Notes: generated by a model not told the origin, from the sequence alone. A DNA stretch of 22,712 nucleotides from JACMJP01 sp046160675 (GCA_046160675.1 JBJXHH010000006.1:1-22712); one strand, 5' to 3'; positions 6,174-14,771 are shown, numbered from the stretch's first letter. Program-made: numbers and translations.

Positions 6174-7250
6174 CTATACTTTACTCATCCATCCGAACCT
6201 GTCTTCAATTAACCCCTTTCTGATCTGCCAGACTTCTTGTTTTAGCCAGTTAGAAACTTCTCTTTGTTCTAAAGGTGGAAGTTCGTAGTCATGTTCCTTA
6301 TATCCTATCAGGCCGATCGGTGCTATAGTAGCAGCGGTACCTGTACCAAAGGCATCTTTTAAAATACCGTTTTTATGTGCGGCAATCAGTTCATCTACAG
6401 TCAAATCTCGCACTTCAAGTTTCCAGCCTTTCTCTTTTATTAATTCTATGCAAGTATCTCTTGTTACACCCTCTAAAATTGTTCCCTCCTCTGTGGGAAT
6501 CGTAATAATGGAATCACCAATCTGAAAAAACACATTCATGGTACCTATTTCTTGTATCCTTGTATGTGTAATTCCATCCGTCCAGAGAATGTTGTGATAT
6601 CCTTTTGCCTGAATTTTTTTCAAACCTTCCATGGTTGCAGCATAATTACCAGCTGCTTTTACTCCGCCCGTTCCCCCCGGAAAAGCACGGACATATTCAT
6701 TCTGAATATACACCTTTACAGGAGCAGAATAATACTTGCTAACAGGACAGCAAAACATCACTAGCTTAAAGGTATCTGAAGGTTTTATACCTATAAAATC
6801 GTCAGTGGCAAAAATGAAAGGACGAATGTAAAGAGAGCCATCTTCAGTGTCAGGGATCCAGTTCTTTTCAATCTTTACAAGGTTGAATAGTGCATCCATG
6901 AACAATTCCTCCGGTAGTTCAGGAATGGCCATACGTTGGGCGCTTTTGTTCAGGCGCTTAAAGTTCATATCGGGGCGAAAAATTTTGCATTCCCCATTTA
7001 TAGATTTAAAAGCTTTCAAACCTTCAAAGATCGCCTGCCCATAATGGAGCGCTGAAGTGGCAGGGTGAAGTTGCAAAAATGTAAGAGGTTTGATTGCGCA
7101 ATCTTGCCATTTACCTTCCTTGAAATTTGCCTCAAACATGTGATCAGTAAATACCCGTCCAAACTGAAGGTTTTCAAAATCAACTTTCTCCACAGCACTC
7201 ACGGGGTTGAGTTCAATATCTATATTATATGTTTTTTGCGCTACATCCAT
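6174..7250 (-). CDS. ilvE: Branched-chain amino acid aminotransferase
   Basis: This PLP enzyme catalyses the reversible transfer of the amino group between glutamate and the 2-oxo acids of leucine, isoleucine and valine. The 358-residue length fits the longer, eukaryote-like BCAT subgroup. PLP is bound by Lys198 in GGVKAAGNYA. Other family markers are HYGQAIFEGLKAF (69-81), RPFIFATDDFIGI, the RIQEIGTMNVFF segment, GTILEGVTRDT and FGTGTAATIAPIG. The ATG at 7250 is supported by an N terminus of normal length. It is divergent from the gene at 7331 across 80 bases in which I could not identify a convincing promoter. No other branched-chain biosynthesis gene is nearby. Confidence 0.95.
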   Translation of the reverse strand: MDVAQKTYNIDIELNPVSAVEKVDFENLQFGRVFTDHMFEANFKEGKWQDCAIKPLTFLQLHPATSALHYGQAIFEGLKAFKSINGECKIFRPDMNFKRLNKSAQRMAIPELPEELFMDALFNLVKIEKNWIPDTEDGSLYIRPFIFATDDFIGIKPSDTFKLVMFCCPVSKYYSAPVKVYIQNEYVRAFPGGTGGVKAAGNYAATMEGLKKIQAKGYHNILWTDGITHTRIQEIGTMNVFFQIGDSIITIPTEEGTILEGVTRDTCIELIKEKGWKLEVRDLTVDELIAAHKNGILKDAFGTGTAATIAPIGLIGYKEHDYELPPLEQREVSNWLKQEVWQIRKGLIEDRFGWMSKV

Positions 7251-7330
7251 TTTGTTTATAATTTCAGGTTATTGTTCTTTTTCCGGGCGTACCTTTACTT
7301 AGAATAACCAATCCATTTTAAAACTACCTT

Positions 7331-7813
7331 ATGGGCATCCAATATAACAAGGCACTGTTTGAAGAAACCCTTTACTTTACAGGAGATGAGGTAAAGGTAG
7401 AAATCTCCCCTGATTCACCCAACTTTGTTTCCTTCAAGGGTGAAAATAAAAAGAATATTCTCATTATTTACCGTTCAGTTGACGGCCAAAAGCTACCTGA
7501 AACCGAAAATGGAACACTCTCAAAACTTGTCACCGCAATTCATTGTAAACTTGAAGATGTAGTCCTGATAGATTATAATGAATTAATTGTAAAAAAGTAC
7601 ACCCGTCTTAAAAAGTCTTTTAAGCCCAGAATTGTGATGCTTTTCGGGATTTCCTGTGATGAAATTTCTATACATATCACAACAGAAAATTATAAACCCG
7701 TAGAGTTTGACGGAACAATCTTTATTACTAGCAAGCGACTTGACCAGCTAAATGATATACAGAAAGGCCACCTGTGGAAAGCCCTGAAGCAGGTTTTTAA
7801 CATCTCTATATGA
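7331..7813 (+). CDS. Conserved-looking protein of unknown function, possibly HolD-like
   Basis: This 160-residue soluble protein has no signal peptide or membrane helix. It shows an alternating beta/alpha pattern: KNILIIYRS, a helix LSKLVTAIHCKL, VVLIDYNEL, PRIVMLFGI, DGTIFITS, then a terminal segment in which LDQLNDIQKGHLWKALKQVF forms one helix. The order hydrophobic strand, 'L..L....K..LW..L' is reminiscent of the psi subunit (HolD) of DNA polymerase III, but similarity is weak and this is only a guess. Its stop overlaps the rdgB start as ATGA, so the two are translationally coupled. That makes a real gene very likely and suggests a role near nucleotide or DNA metabolism. The ATG at 7331 is the only plausible start. 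Confidence 0.75.
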   Translation: MGIQYNKALFEETLYFTGDEVKVEISPDSPNFVSFKGENKKNILIIYRSVDGQKLPETENGTLSKLVTAIHCKLEDVVLIDYNELIVKKYTRLKKSFKPRIVMLFGISCDEISIHITTENYKPVEFDGTIFITSKRLDQLNDIQKGHLWKALKQVFNISI

Positions 7814-8385
7814 CATTTGTTTTTGCGACAAATAACAAGAACAAAATAAAAGAAGTGATGCAGGTTTTGCCATCCCATATAACCATCCTAAGCCTTCAAC
7901 AGATTGGTTGTTTTGAAGAACTGCCAGAAACTCATGCAACCATCGAAGAAAACTCTATGGAGAAAGCGGTTTATGTCTATCAAAAGTATGGCTACGATTG
8001 TTTTGCAGAAGACAGCGGCCTTGAAGTGGCAGGTTTAAAGGGGGATCCCGGTGTACATTCAGCATATTACAGTGGAAGCAGAGATCCGGAAGCTAATATC
8101 CGCTTGCTTTTACACAATTTGAGGGGTATAAAAAACAGGGTGGCACAATTTAAAACTGTATTTAGTTTAGTGAGTTCCCGAAATACCGACCAATTTTTAG
8201 GAATTGTGACCGGAAAGATTTTGGAAGAACCAAGAGGATCGCAAGGATTTGGTTATGACCCTGTGTTTGTTCCAGATGGCTCTGTACTTACGTTTGCAGA
8301 GATGAACCCTGTTGAAAAAGTTGCTAAAAGTCATCGTACAAAAGCCTTTCAAAGCATGACAAGGTATGTAGAAAAACATTTTTGA
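7810..8385 (+). CDS. rdgB: dITP/XTP pyrophosphatase (HAM1 family)
   Basis: RdgB hydrolyses non-canonical purine triphosphates (dITP, ITP, XTP) to monophosphates and pyrophosphate, keeping deaminated purines out of DNA and RNA. The 191-residue length is normal. The N-terminal triphosphate-binding strand is FVFATNNKNKIKE (residues 3-15). The catalytic region is FAEDSGLEVAGL with Asp68, followed by GDPGVHSAYYSG. The later signatures are GFGYDPVFVPDG and the C-terminal SHRTKAF. It begins with an ATGA overlap to the preceding gene and ends 56 bases before the ECF sigma gene. There is no clear terminator in that gap, so read-through into the sigma gene is possible. Confidence 0.95.
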   Translation: MTFVFATNNKNKIKEVMQVLPSHITILSLQQIGCFEELPETHATIEENSMEKAVYVYQKYGYDCFAEDSGLEVAGLKGDPGVHSAYYSGSRDPEANIRLLLHNLRGIKNRVAQFKTVFSLVSSRNTDQFLGIVTGKILEEPRGSQGFGYDPVFVPDGSVLTFAEMNPVEKVAKSHRTKAFQSMTRYVEKHF

Positions 8386-8441
8386 CTTTCAAAAAATGTA
8401 GTTAACATTGATTAAAATTTCGCCACTTAACCCTTTCTATT

Positions 8442-9017
8442 ATGCCACAATTAACAATGATGAAATATGCCTCTGAAAAAGAGTTGATAGAGTCTTGTGT
8501 ATCAGGAAATTCTGCTGCGCAAAAAGATCTCTATGAAAAATATTCCCCCAAAATGTTGGGAATTTGCATGCGGTATGCTAATGATTATCATGGCGCTGAA
8601 GACATTTTACAAGAAGGTTTTGTTAAAGCCTTCCGTAATCTTTCAAAGTTTCGGCATGAAGGATCTTTTGAGGGTTGGCTGAGGCGTATTATGGTTAATA
8701 CAGCTATTGAGATTCATCGCCGCAAGAAAAATATGTACCCCATCCTTGAAGTTGAAAACCTGGAAGTTGAATTTCATACTGAAGATGCAGTAAGCATGCT
8801 AGCAGCGGAGGATATAATGTCAATGGTTGTAAAACTTTCGCCCGGTTACCGCACTGTGTTCAATTTATATGCAATTGAAGGCTATTCACATAAAGAAATC
8901 GCCGAGCAACTAAACATTAGTGAAGGAACGTCTAAGAGTCAATTAGCTCGGGCACGGTATATACTGATGAGAATGGTAGAAGAGCGAACTGGTTACAAAC
9001 AAAAAGCAATTGGCTGA
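8442..9017 (+). CDS. ECF-type RNA polymerase sigma factor
   Basis: The 191-residue protein has the two-domain layout of an extracytoplasmic-function sigma factor. The sigma-2 region (about 29-96) includes GAEDILQEGFVKAF, and FEGWLRRIMVNTAIE leads into the basic RRKK. The sigma-4 region (about 125-178) carries the helix-turn-helix segment YSHKEIAEQLNISEGTSKSQLARAR. ATG codons at residues 6 and 7 are alternative starts; the first ATG leaves a 56-base gap after rdgB. Its 3' end overlaps the next gene by 8 bases, which encodes an N-terminal cytoplasmic segment likely to be its anti-sigma partner. The target promoters are unknown. It may govern the downstream envelope genes, and perhaps itself, as ECF factors often do; this is inference. 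Confidence 0.93.
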   Translation: MPQLTMMKYASEKELIESCVSGNSAAQKDLYEKYSPKMLGICMRYANDYHGAEDILQEGFVKAFRNLSKFRHEGSFEGWLRRIMVNTAIEIHRRKKNMYPILEVENLEVEFHTEDAVSMLAAEDIMSMVVKLSPGYRTVFNLYAIEGYSHKEIAEQLNISEGTSKSQLARARYILMRMVEERTGYKQKAIG

Positions 9018-10356
9018 TAAGAAACATATAGATGAGATTTTTAAGGAGAAGTTGCGGCATTATGAGTACAAACCCTCAGGCGAAGTTTGGGAAAAAATAG
9101 AATCAACCCTTCACCCCGGCACTAGTACTACTGAAACACCAACAACTACCTCACAAGGGAAATATATTGCCTATTCATTGGCGTTCCTTTTCTTATGTTC
9201 ATTTTTCTTAGTTTATAATCTGACTGGGGATGATAATTTTACTGCTCATCAATATGAGCCTTCGTCACTTGAACTAGAATTTAAAACCCCCGAAGTTGAA
9301 ACTGCTTTTGCCGACCCTGATTTCCCTGTAAATAATGAAGAGAAAATTCAAATAGTAGTCAAACCTACCGAAATATCTGTTTATCCGGTTAATTCTGAAA
9401 TAGCTGTGCAATCAAATAGTTCTGCTACAAACCAGGGCTATCAAAATATTGTCACTGATGAACCGGTTAAAACTAATGACATATCAATTTCATTAGCTCA
9501 GGAATCTGTAAATAATGGTATTACAGAATCAACTATCAGACAACTTAAGAACATAGCAACAACAACGAAACCTATTGCTATTAATTCAACAATTCCAGTA
9601 AATGAAGACCCGGCATTACGTTCCCTTGCCCTAAGCCCGATTGTGGAAAAGACTTCAAGATATTTAGATGATTATAACAATGGGAATGAAAATGTGAAGC
9701 AAATCTACATGAAAGACATAGAAAGTTATTCTCCGCATATTAACCTTAAGGGAATGAGTTTGGGTGTTGCAGCAAGTTATAATCAAACATCTATGCTTGA
9801 AAATGGGAATATTTTTAAAGGAGATAAACCCATTCAACCATCTTTGAAGTTTGGTGCTTCAAAAGGTATCACAATGGGGTATAATTTTTCAAACAAATTC
9901 GGAGTACAGGTGGATTATATTTATAACTCTGTGCAAGGGCAGAATTATGTTCTTAGTGAAGATAACAACCTTGTGCAAAAAACACTTGCACTGTATTACA
10001 ATCAGATCCCTGTTACCTTTAAACTAAAAGTTCCCAGAATATCTGATTTTACTCAAAAACCTGTTGTTGTAAACTATATTGCCGGTTTACAATATGGTAT
10101 GCTTACCGAATATCACATCCCACAAGAAAAACTTTATTCAGGGTATGAGGATATTTTTAAGAAAGACGAAATCTCCATCCTTTTGGGCGTTGATTATGAC
10201 GTATACTTAAGCAACCGTTCTTACCTGACACTGGGAGCAAGAAGCAGTATTAGTAATGACATCAGCACACATCAATACCCTCTTGATGATTATGCAAAAC
10301 GCAATTTTGTATTCGGGCTACGGGCCAGTTATAACTACACTTTCAGGGAGTATTAA
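9010..10356 (+). CDS. Anti-sigma-like membrane protein with C-terminal beta-barrel-type domain
   Basis: The 448-residue protein starts with TTG at 9010, inside the end of the sigma gene; no other in-frame start occurs before residue 233. Residues 7-34 (HIDEIFKEKLRHYEY to VWEKIESTL) form a short amphipathic segment of the D..F...L...E..P....W..I type that I associate with Bacteroidota anti-sigma proteins. One membrane helix follows at 52-71 (YIAYSLAFLFLCSFFLVYNL). About 175 residues of Ser/Thr/Asn/Pro-rich linker come next. The last 200 residues (about 245-448) are alternating strands like GMSLGVAASYNQTSML, ITMGYNFSNKFGVQVDYIY and FVFGLRASYNYTF, resembling an outer-membrane barrel. How a cytoplasmic segment, an inner-membrane helix and a barrel coexist is unclear. 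It probably binds the upstream sigma factor. Confidence 0.8.
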   Translation: MADKKHIDEIFKEKLRHYEYKPSGEVWEKIESTLHPGTSTTETPTTTSQGKYIAYSLAFLFLCSFFLVYNLTGDDNFTAHQYEPSSLELEFKTPEVETAFADPDFPVNNEEKIQIVVKPTEISVYPVNSEIAVQSNSSATNQGYQNIVTDEPVKTNDISISLAQESVNNGITESTIRQLKNIATTTKPIAINSTIPVNEDPALRSLALSPIVEKTSRYLDDYNNGNENVKQIYMKDIESYSPHINLKGMSLGVAASYNQTSMLENGNIFKGDKPIQPSLKFGASKGITMGYNFSNKFGVQVDYIYNSVQGQNYVLSEDNNLVQKTLALYYNQIPVTFKLKVPRISDFTQKPVVVNYIAGLQYGMLTEYHIPQEKLYSGYEDIFKKDEISILLGVDYDVYLSNRSYLTLGARSSISNDISTHQYPLDDYAKRNFVFGLRASYNYTFREY

Positions 10357-10413
10357 TTCCAGCATCTACACAATTTTTCCTGCATTTCAACGTATTTTTA
10401 CTGTATTCTCAAT

Positions 10414-12864
10414 ATGAAGATTTTCAGTATTGTATTGCTTTGCTTTTCATCACAGATTTTTGCTGCTGAAATTTACGGTACTGTAAAAGATATTTTTGGC
10501 ACCCCCCTGCCCTACGCTAATATTTACATTAAAGGTACATCAACGGGTTGTGCAACAAATGAAAATGGTTTCTATAGTTTTCAAGTAGAAAAGGGAAATT
10601 ATCTGGTTGTTTTTCAATATATCGGATACAAGAAAAAAGAAATTGAGGTTCTGGTAAAAGAGGAAAGAGTTGAGCTAAACGTTCAGCTGGAAGAAGAAAC
10701 TACTTTACTTGATGATGTAATTATTGAAGACGGCGAAGATCCTGCCTATAGAATTATGCGAGAGGTTATTGCCCGAAGAGAAAAGCACTTACTGGAAATT
10801 CAATCGTTTAGTTGCGATGTTTATATGAAAGGCCTTCAAGAAATTACTTTTGTACCTGAAATTTTTAAGACCCCTGAAGTAGAATCAGTTTTTGACCTGG
10901 ACTCAAACGGCACTGGGGTAGTTTATTTATCCGAATCATCCTCATTATATTTTTTTCAATACCCAGGCAAGATAAAGGAGGTTATGTATGCTTCGAAACG
11001 TAGTGGTGACAATACACAATTTAGTTGGAACGACGCAAGGGGCATGCAATTTAACATCTACGAGAATGACCTGAACTGGCAAGGTTTATCTGAAAGAAAC
11101 TTTGTATCTCCAATTGCTAACAATGCAATGTTTTTTTATGAATATGAGTTGCTTGGTTCTATTACAGAAAATAACCAGGTATTGTACAAAATCAAAGTAT
11201 CACCTAAGAGGAAAACTGACCCGGTGTTCTCTGGTGAATTATACATTGTTTCAAATGACTACAGGATATACAGCCACCAACTCAGTATTACAAAAGAAAA
11301 CGGCATTGAATTTATTGACACATTTTCTGTAAAACAACAATATGTACCGGTTGAAAACCGCTGGGCAGTAATTTCTACTCAGTACACCTTCAAATACAAT
11401 GTTTTCGGAATAAGAGGAAAAGGTTATGCGCATGCATTTTACAAAGACTACATATTTGACCCTGTTTTTGAACAGAATTTCTTTAACGCAGAGATAGCAA
11501 GAATAGAAGAGAAAGCGAATGAAAAAGATAGTATCTATTGGGATTCCATTCGTCCTGTACCCCTTACTGAAACAGAAGTATTTGATTATCGGCTAAAAGA
11601 TTCAATATATGCATTAAAGAACACAGATGCTTATAAAGATTCTTTAGACAGGGTATTAAATAAACTTAAGCCCGGCAATTTGTTAACTGGGTATTCTTAC
11701 AGAAACTCTAAAAAAGATGTTGTTTACTCTACACCAGGTATTGCAGATATAATTGCCTACAACACAGTGCAAGGATATTCCATTCAGCCGGAGTTGCGTA
11801 TAACTAAAAACTGGGAGAATGAACGGCAGTTGACATTACAGCCTTCTCTACAATATGGGTTTGCCTCAGAAACTTTTATTGCAACAGGGTATTTGAAATA
11901 CATATATCAACCTATGAGATTTGCATACTTTGAAATTTCAGGAGGGAAAGACTTTACGCAAATAAATGAGAAGGGTATTGGAGATGGGTTAAACTCTTCT
12001 TACACATTATTATTGGAAAAAAATTTCCTAAAACTGTATCATAAAAATTTTCTAAGTGTTAGTAATTCTATAGAACTTATTAACGGGCTTTACTTTCAAA
12101 TACACTCGGAATATGCTAGGCGTAAGCAACTTTGGAACGCACCATCTATTAACCCTTATTTTGATTTTGAGACAAAAACCTTTACTTCAAATAATTTTCC
12201 CTTTCTTGAAGATACAGCAATGATAAATTTTTCTGATAAATTTATTCTTGGGGGAAACCTGAAATATATAATCGCTCAAAAATATACAAGAATCCCAAAC
12301 AGAAGATATGTTTCTGAAGCCAAATATCCAACTCTTCAATTGAGTTATGAAAAAGCTATACCGGGCGTTTTAAAAAGTGCTGTTTCATATGATTATCTTG
12401 AGTTTAAAATAGAGGATATCATTAAACTAAACCTAGCCGGAAACCTGCAATATGCCATTCTTACAGGGAATTATTTTAATGAAAGGAACCTTGGTATAAT
12501 GGATATAAAACATTTTGAAGGAAATGAAACTATCTTTTCAAGGTTTAGTTCAACAAGTTTTTTTAACCTCCCTTACTATTCTTTCAGCACTTCTGAAGCT
12601 TTTGTAGAGATTCATACTTCTTATCATACCGAAGGCTTTTTATTCAATAAACTTCCCTTGTTCAAGCAATTGAAGATTCAGCCCGTATTCACTTTCAATG
12701 CTTTGTTTGCCGGCAATTCATTAGGAAGTTATTATGAATTTGCTACTGGAGTTGAACATCTGTTTAAAGTACTCCGGCTTGATGTAAGCTATACGCCTAA
12801 GGATTTTACTTTTATCTATCCTGAAACAAATCCTTTCAGGTTCACTATTGGGCTGGGTTTTTAA
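10414..12864 (+). CDS. DUF5686 outer-membrane protein with carboxypeptidase-like regulatory domain
   Basis: This 816-residue exported protein has a signal peptide at 1-17 (cleavage after IFA). A carboxypeptidase-regulatory-like beta-sandwich follows at about 19-100, marked by GTVKDIFGTPLPYANIYIKG and NENGFYSF. The rest matches the DUF5686 pattern: DPAYRIMREVIARREKH at about 109-125, then QSFSCDVYMKG. The C-terminal half is a long series of barrel-like strands ending FRFTIGLGF with a terminal Phe. Proteins of this type resemble TonB-dependent receptors in having the N-terminal sandwich, but lack a plug domain. It is probably an outer-membrane barrel of unknown role. It begins 57 bases after the anti-sigma-like gene in the same orientation. 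A TATTTTTA sequence (10393-10400) in the gap is a near match to the phylum's -7 box, so its own promoter is possible. Confidence 0.88.
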   Translation: MKIFSIVLLCFSSQIFAAEIYGTVKDIFGTPLPYANIYIKGTSTGCATNENGFYSFQVEKGNYLVVFQYIGYKKKEIEVLVKEERVELNVQLEEETTLLDDVIIEDGEDPAYRIMREVIARREKHLLEIQSFSCDVYMKGLQEITFVPEIFKTPEVESVFDLDSNGTGVVYLSESSSLYFFQYPGKIKEVMYASKRSGDNTQFSWNDARGMQFNIYENDLNWQGLSERNFVSPIANNAMFFYEYELLGSITENNQVLYKIKVSPKRKTDPVFSGELYIVSNDYRIYSHQLSITKENGIEFIDTFSVKQQYVPVENRWAVISTQYTFKYNVFGIRGKGYAHAFYKDYIFDPVFEQNFFNAEIARIEEKANEKDSIYWDSIRPVPLTETEVFDYRLKDSIYALKNTDAYKDSLDRVLNKLKPGNLLTGYSYRNSKKDVVYSTPGIADIIAYNTVQGYSIQPELRITKNWENERQLTLQPSLQYGFASETFIATGYLKYIYQPMRFAYFEISGGKDFTQINEKGIGDGLNSSYTLLLEKNFLKLYHKNFLSVSNSIELINGLYFQIHSEYARRKQLWNAPSINPYFDFETKTFTSNNFPFLEDTAMINFSDKFILGGNLKYIIAQKYTRIPNRRYVSEAKYPTLQLSYEKAIPGVLKSAVSYDYLEFKIEDIIKLNLAGNLQYAILTGNYFNERNLGIMDIKHFEGNETIFSRFSSTSFFNLPYYSFSTSEAFVEIHTSYHTEGFLFNKLPLFKQLKIQPVFTFNALFAGNSLGSYYEFATGVEHLFKVLRLDVSYTPKDFTFIYPETNPFRFTIGLGF

Positions 12865-12873
12865 TTTTGCTAT

Positions 12874-13830
12874 ATGAAATATTGGTTCATTTGTATTCTG
12901 TCCTTTTTAGCCGCAATAACTTCTGCCCAGGATTGTTCCCAAACTTCAACCGGTTTTATTCCTATTGCTGACCTCGCAAAAAATACTTTTCAAGGGTTCA
13001 CGGGAGGCAAATACCCAGGCGGTTCTAACAGCATTCCTGCTGAACACTATAAAAACGGAATGCAAGCCTGTAATAAAATTCAGCCCCTTGATGCAGATGG
13101 GAAAATTGACTCAATCAACGGTAGTATCGGTTTCCTTGTACTTGGTTTCAGCACAGCGGCTATGACAGGCAGATATTTTCGGGACCTTTCAGCAATCATG
13201 AACATCAATGATAGAATAAAAATCATCATTGGTGCCCAGGGAGGAAAAGATATCAATTCAATGACATTTGCAGAAAGCAGATATTGGTTTAACTGTGATT
13301 CTATTATCAGAAGTAAACAACTTACCTCAGAGCAAATACAAGTTGCTTGGGTAACAACTGGTGACATCAGGAGTTATCAGCTTCCATTCCCTGAGCAAAG
13401 TACACAACAAATTGAAAAGTATCGAAATACTATTCTCAACATAAAAAAATTTTACCCCAACATACAATGTATTTTTATTTCGGATAGAACTTATGCAGGA
13501 TACATCCCTGAGGGAAAAGGCCCGCAGGATCTTAGGGAGCCAACCGCCTATTATTCTTCATGGGCTGTAAAGTGGCTTATAGAAAAACAAATTGAAAAAA
13601 CTGCAGGCTTCAGCTATGAAGAAATTCCATTTATTGACTGGGGCCCATTGCTTTGGACTGATGGTGAAAAAGGTAATGCCAGGGGTTATACATGGGATTG
13701 TGTAGATGCAGATAAGGGAGGAATACACCCCACAAGTAAAGGTAGAGCTAAAGAAGCAATTCTTTTATATCACTTTTTTACTAACCATCCATACACTAAA
13801 AGATGGTTTTATGCTGAGCAAAACAAATAA
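12874..13830 (+). CDS. Secreted SGNH-like hydrolase family protein
   Basis: The 318-residue protein has a signal peptide (MKYWFICILSFLAAITSAQ, cleavage after TSA). The remainder resembles a family of secreted SGNH-like proteins that I recall from Bacteroidota and Planctomycetes. Markers are FLVLGFSTAAM (possible nucleophile Ser in GFS), IIIGAQGGKDI, IQVAWVTTGD, CIFISDRTYAGY, the segment SSWAVKWLIEKQI, IDWGPLLWTDG, and near the C terminus GGIHPTSKGR with His285. In typical members the block before His reads DGTHPS or DGIHP. Here the residue three before His is Gly282, not Asp, so the catalytic dyad may be altered. It starts 9 bases after the DUF5686 gene and likely shares its transcript. The substrate is unknown; an esterase or a carbohydrate-related role is possible. 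Confidence 0.68.
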   Translation: MKYWFICILSFLAAITSAQDCSQTSTGFIPIADLAKNTFQGFTGGKYPGGSNSIPAEHYKNGMQACNKIQPLDADGKIDSINGSIGFLVLGFSTAAMTGRYFRDLSAIMNINDRIKIIIGAQGGKDINSMTFAESRYWFNCDSIIRSKQLTSEQIQVAWVTTGDIRSYQLPFPEQSTQQIEKYRNTILNIKKFYPNIQCIFISDRTYAGYIPEGKGPQDLREPTAYYSSWAVKWLIEKQIEKTAGFSYEEIPFIDWGPLLWTDGEKGNARGYTWDCVDADKGGIHPTSKGRAKEAILLYHFFTNHPYTKRWFYAEQNK

Positions 13831-13840
13831 TTAAAACAGT

Positions 13841-13858
13841 AGAATGAGTTATCATTCT
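13841..13858. terminator. Short hairpin between convergent genes
   Basis: AGAATGA (13841-13847) pairs perfectly with TCATTCT (13852-13858) around a GTTA loop. It sits where the SGNH-like gene and the convergent PsbP-like gene end, overlapping the last codons of the latter. On the minus strand it is followed by ACTGTTTTAATT, a weak T-rich tract; on the plus strand there is no T-run. It is a possible weak terminator. Confidence 0.35.
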
Positions 13859-14466
13859 GTAAAGTCAATTGAGTTTACAACCTTCCTCACATTCTTCAAA
13901 AAATCTTTATAAGTAACATCAGTAGCTGTGAATTCTATTTTGTAAGCATATGTATCTTTCAGGAAAGTAATCAACAATTTTTCTTGCGATACTTCCGTAA
14001 GTGTGCAATATGTCTGAAAAGCGTCAAATGTTTGTAAAGCAAATGGCTGCATATTTAATACCTGGTAATTGATGTCATACTTTGCCCAGGTATTTTCATT
14101 AATTGTGTTTTGCATCATTACATAATCCTTAAGTGGTTTTGAAATGTCATCTATAGGTTCTCTAATAATGGTAAGCATCTCCCTGAAGTTTGCCGGAAAT
14201 TTGGGGTCGAAAGCCCTTAAATAAAAGATCACATTATCGCCTGCCCGTTTATCTCTCTCCCACTCTTTTGGATACTGAATAGAATATCCATGCCCGCTTT
14301 TAAAGCTCACAATATTATCAGTACTATCAAATTCAGCATCAATAAAGGCAAAAGCGGAAGAGTCGTTTTTTAGCGTATCAGCAGGATACATTTTGGCATG
14401 TAAGGGTATCGCATTTTGAAAAAGTAAGATTAATGCCAATACCCTGAGATTGCATGCGAAGTCCAT
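13852..14466 (-). CDS. Secreted PsbP-like protein of unknown function
   Basis: The 204-residue protein has an N-terminal signal peptide (about 1-24, LRVLALILLFQNAIPLHA). A domain follows that opens GHGYSIQYPKEWERD (about 58-72), the pattern of PsbP/Mog1-fold (DUF1795-like) domains. After this come strands NVIFYLRAF, EMLTIIREP, KLLITFLKDTYAYKIEFTA and a terminal helix-like NVRKVVNSIDFTE. No lipobox is present, so a soluble periplasmic location is likely. Function is unknown; such domains occur in many Bacteroidota secreted proteins. It lies 53 bases downstream of the small membrane protein gene in the same orientation and could be the last gene of the nupC transcript. No terminator-like hairpin is visible in that gap. 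Confidence 0.7.
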   Translation of the reverse strand: MDFACNLRVLALILLFQNAIPLHAKMYPADTLKNDSSAFAFIDAEFDSTDNIVSFKSGHGYSIQYPKEWERDKRAGDNVIFYLRAFDPKFPANFREMLTIIREPIDDISKPLKDYVMMQNTINENTWAKYDINYQVLNMQPFALQTFDAFQTYCTLTEVSQEKLLITFLKDTYAYKIEFTATDVTYKDFLKNVRKVVNSIDFTE

Positions 14467-14519
14467 AGATATGGCAAAGTTAAAAAGAATCTTCCTGTGC
14501 TGAATATGTTTTCAACACA

Positions 14520-14768
14520 TCAGTCAGTTGGTAGCATATCCGGGGCAGTGCTGGTAAACAGAATGTATTTCATTCCTATCGAAGCCAGTAACATAACAAG
14601 TGTAAACAAGCAGATGTACTTTACAATTCTTCCGTTTTTCAACCTCCAGTCTTCAAATTCTTCTCCACCGAGAAACATTTTTATGTTGCCATTCATGAGC
14701 AAAAAACCTACTGTAAAAATTACAATTATAGTAAGCTCAAAAACTATCCCTGTTATAAATTGATACAT
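14520..14768 (-). CDS. Small two-helix membrane protein next to nupC
   Basis: The 82-residue protein has two hydrophobic helices, at about 5-26 (FITGIVFELTIIVIFTVGFL) and 49-69 (YICLFTLVMLLASIGMKYIL). A charged loop, GGEEFEDWRLKNGR, lies between them. Its ATG is 3 bases after the nupC stop codon, which makes co-transcription nearly certain and argues that it is a real gene. The two hydrophobic blocks, typical gene spacing and lack of a competing ORF on this strand also support it. I do not recognise a family. It might be an accessory or stabilising subunit of the transporter, but this is only positional inference. Confidence 0.7.
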   Translation of the reverse strand: MYQFITGIVFELTIIVIFTVGFLLMNGNIKMFLGGEEFEDWRLKNGRIVKYICLFTLVMLLASIGMKYILFTSTAPDMLPTD

Positions 14769-14771
14769 AAA

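Noticed and set aside
7267..7309. Inverted repeat GGTTATT / AATAACC between ilvE and the gene at 7331
   Set aside because: Only 7 bp with a 29-base spacer in AT-rich DNA; it could easily be chance. No promoter boxes line up with it.
14497..14763. 88-residue plus-strand open frame opposite the small membrane protein gene
   Set aside because: The minus-strand frame has two clean membrane helices and sits 3 bases after nupC; the plus-strand frame has neither context nor features.
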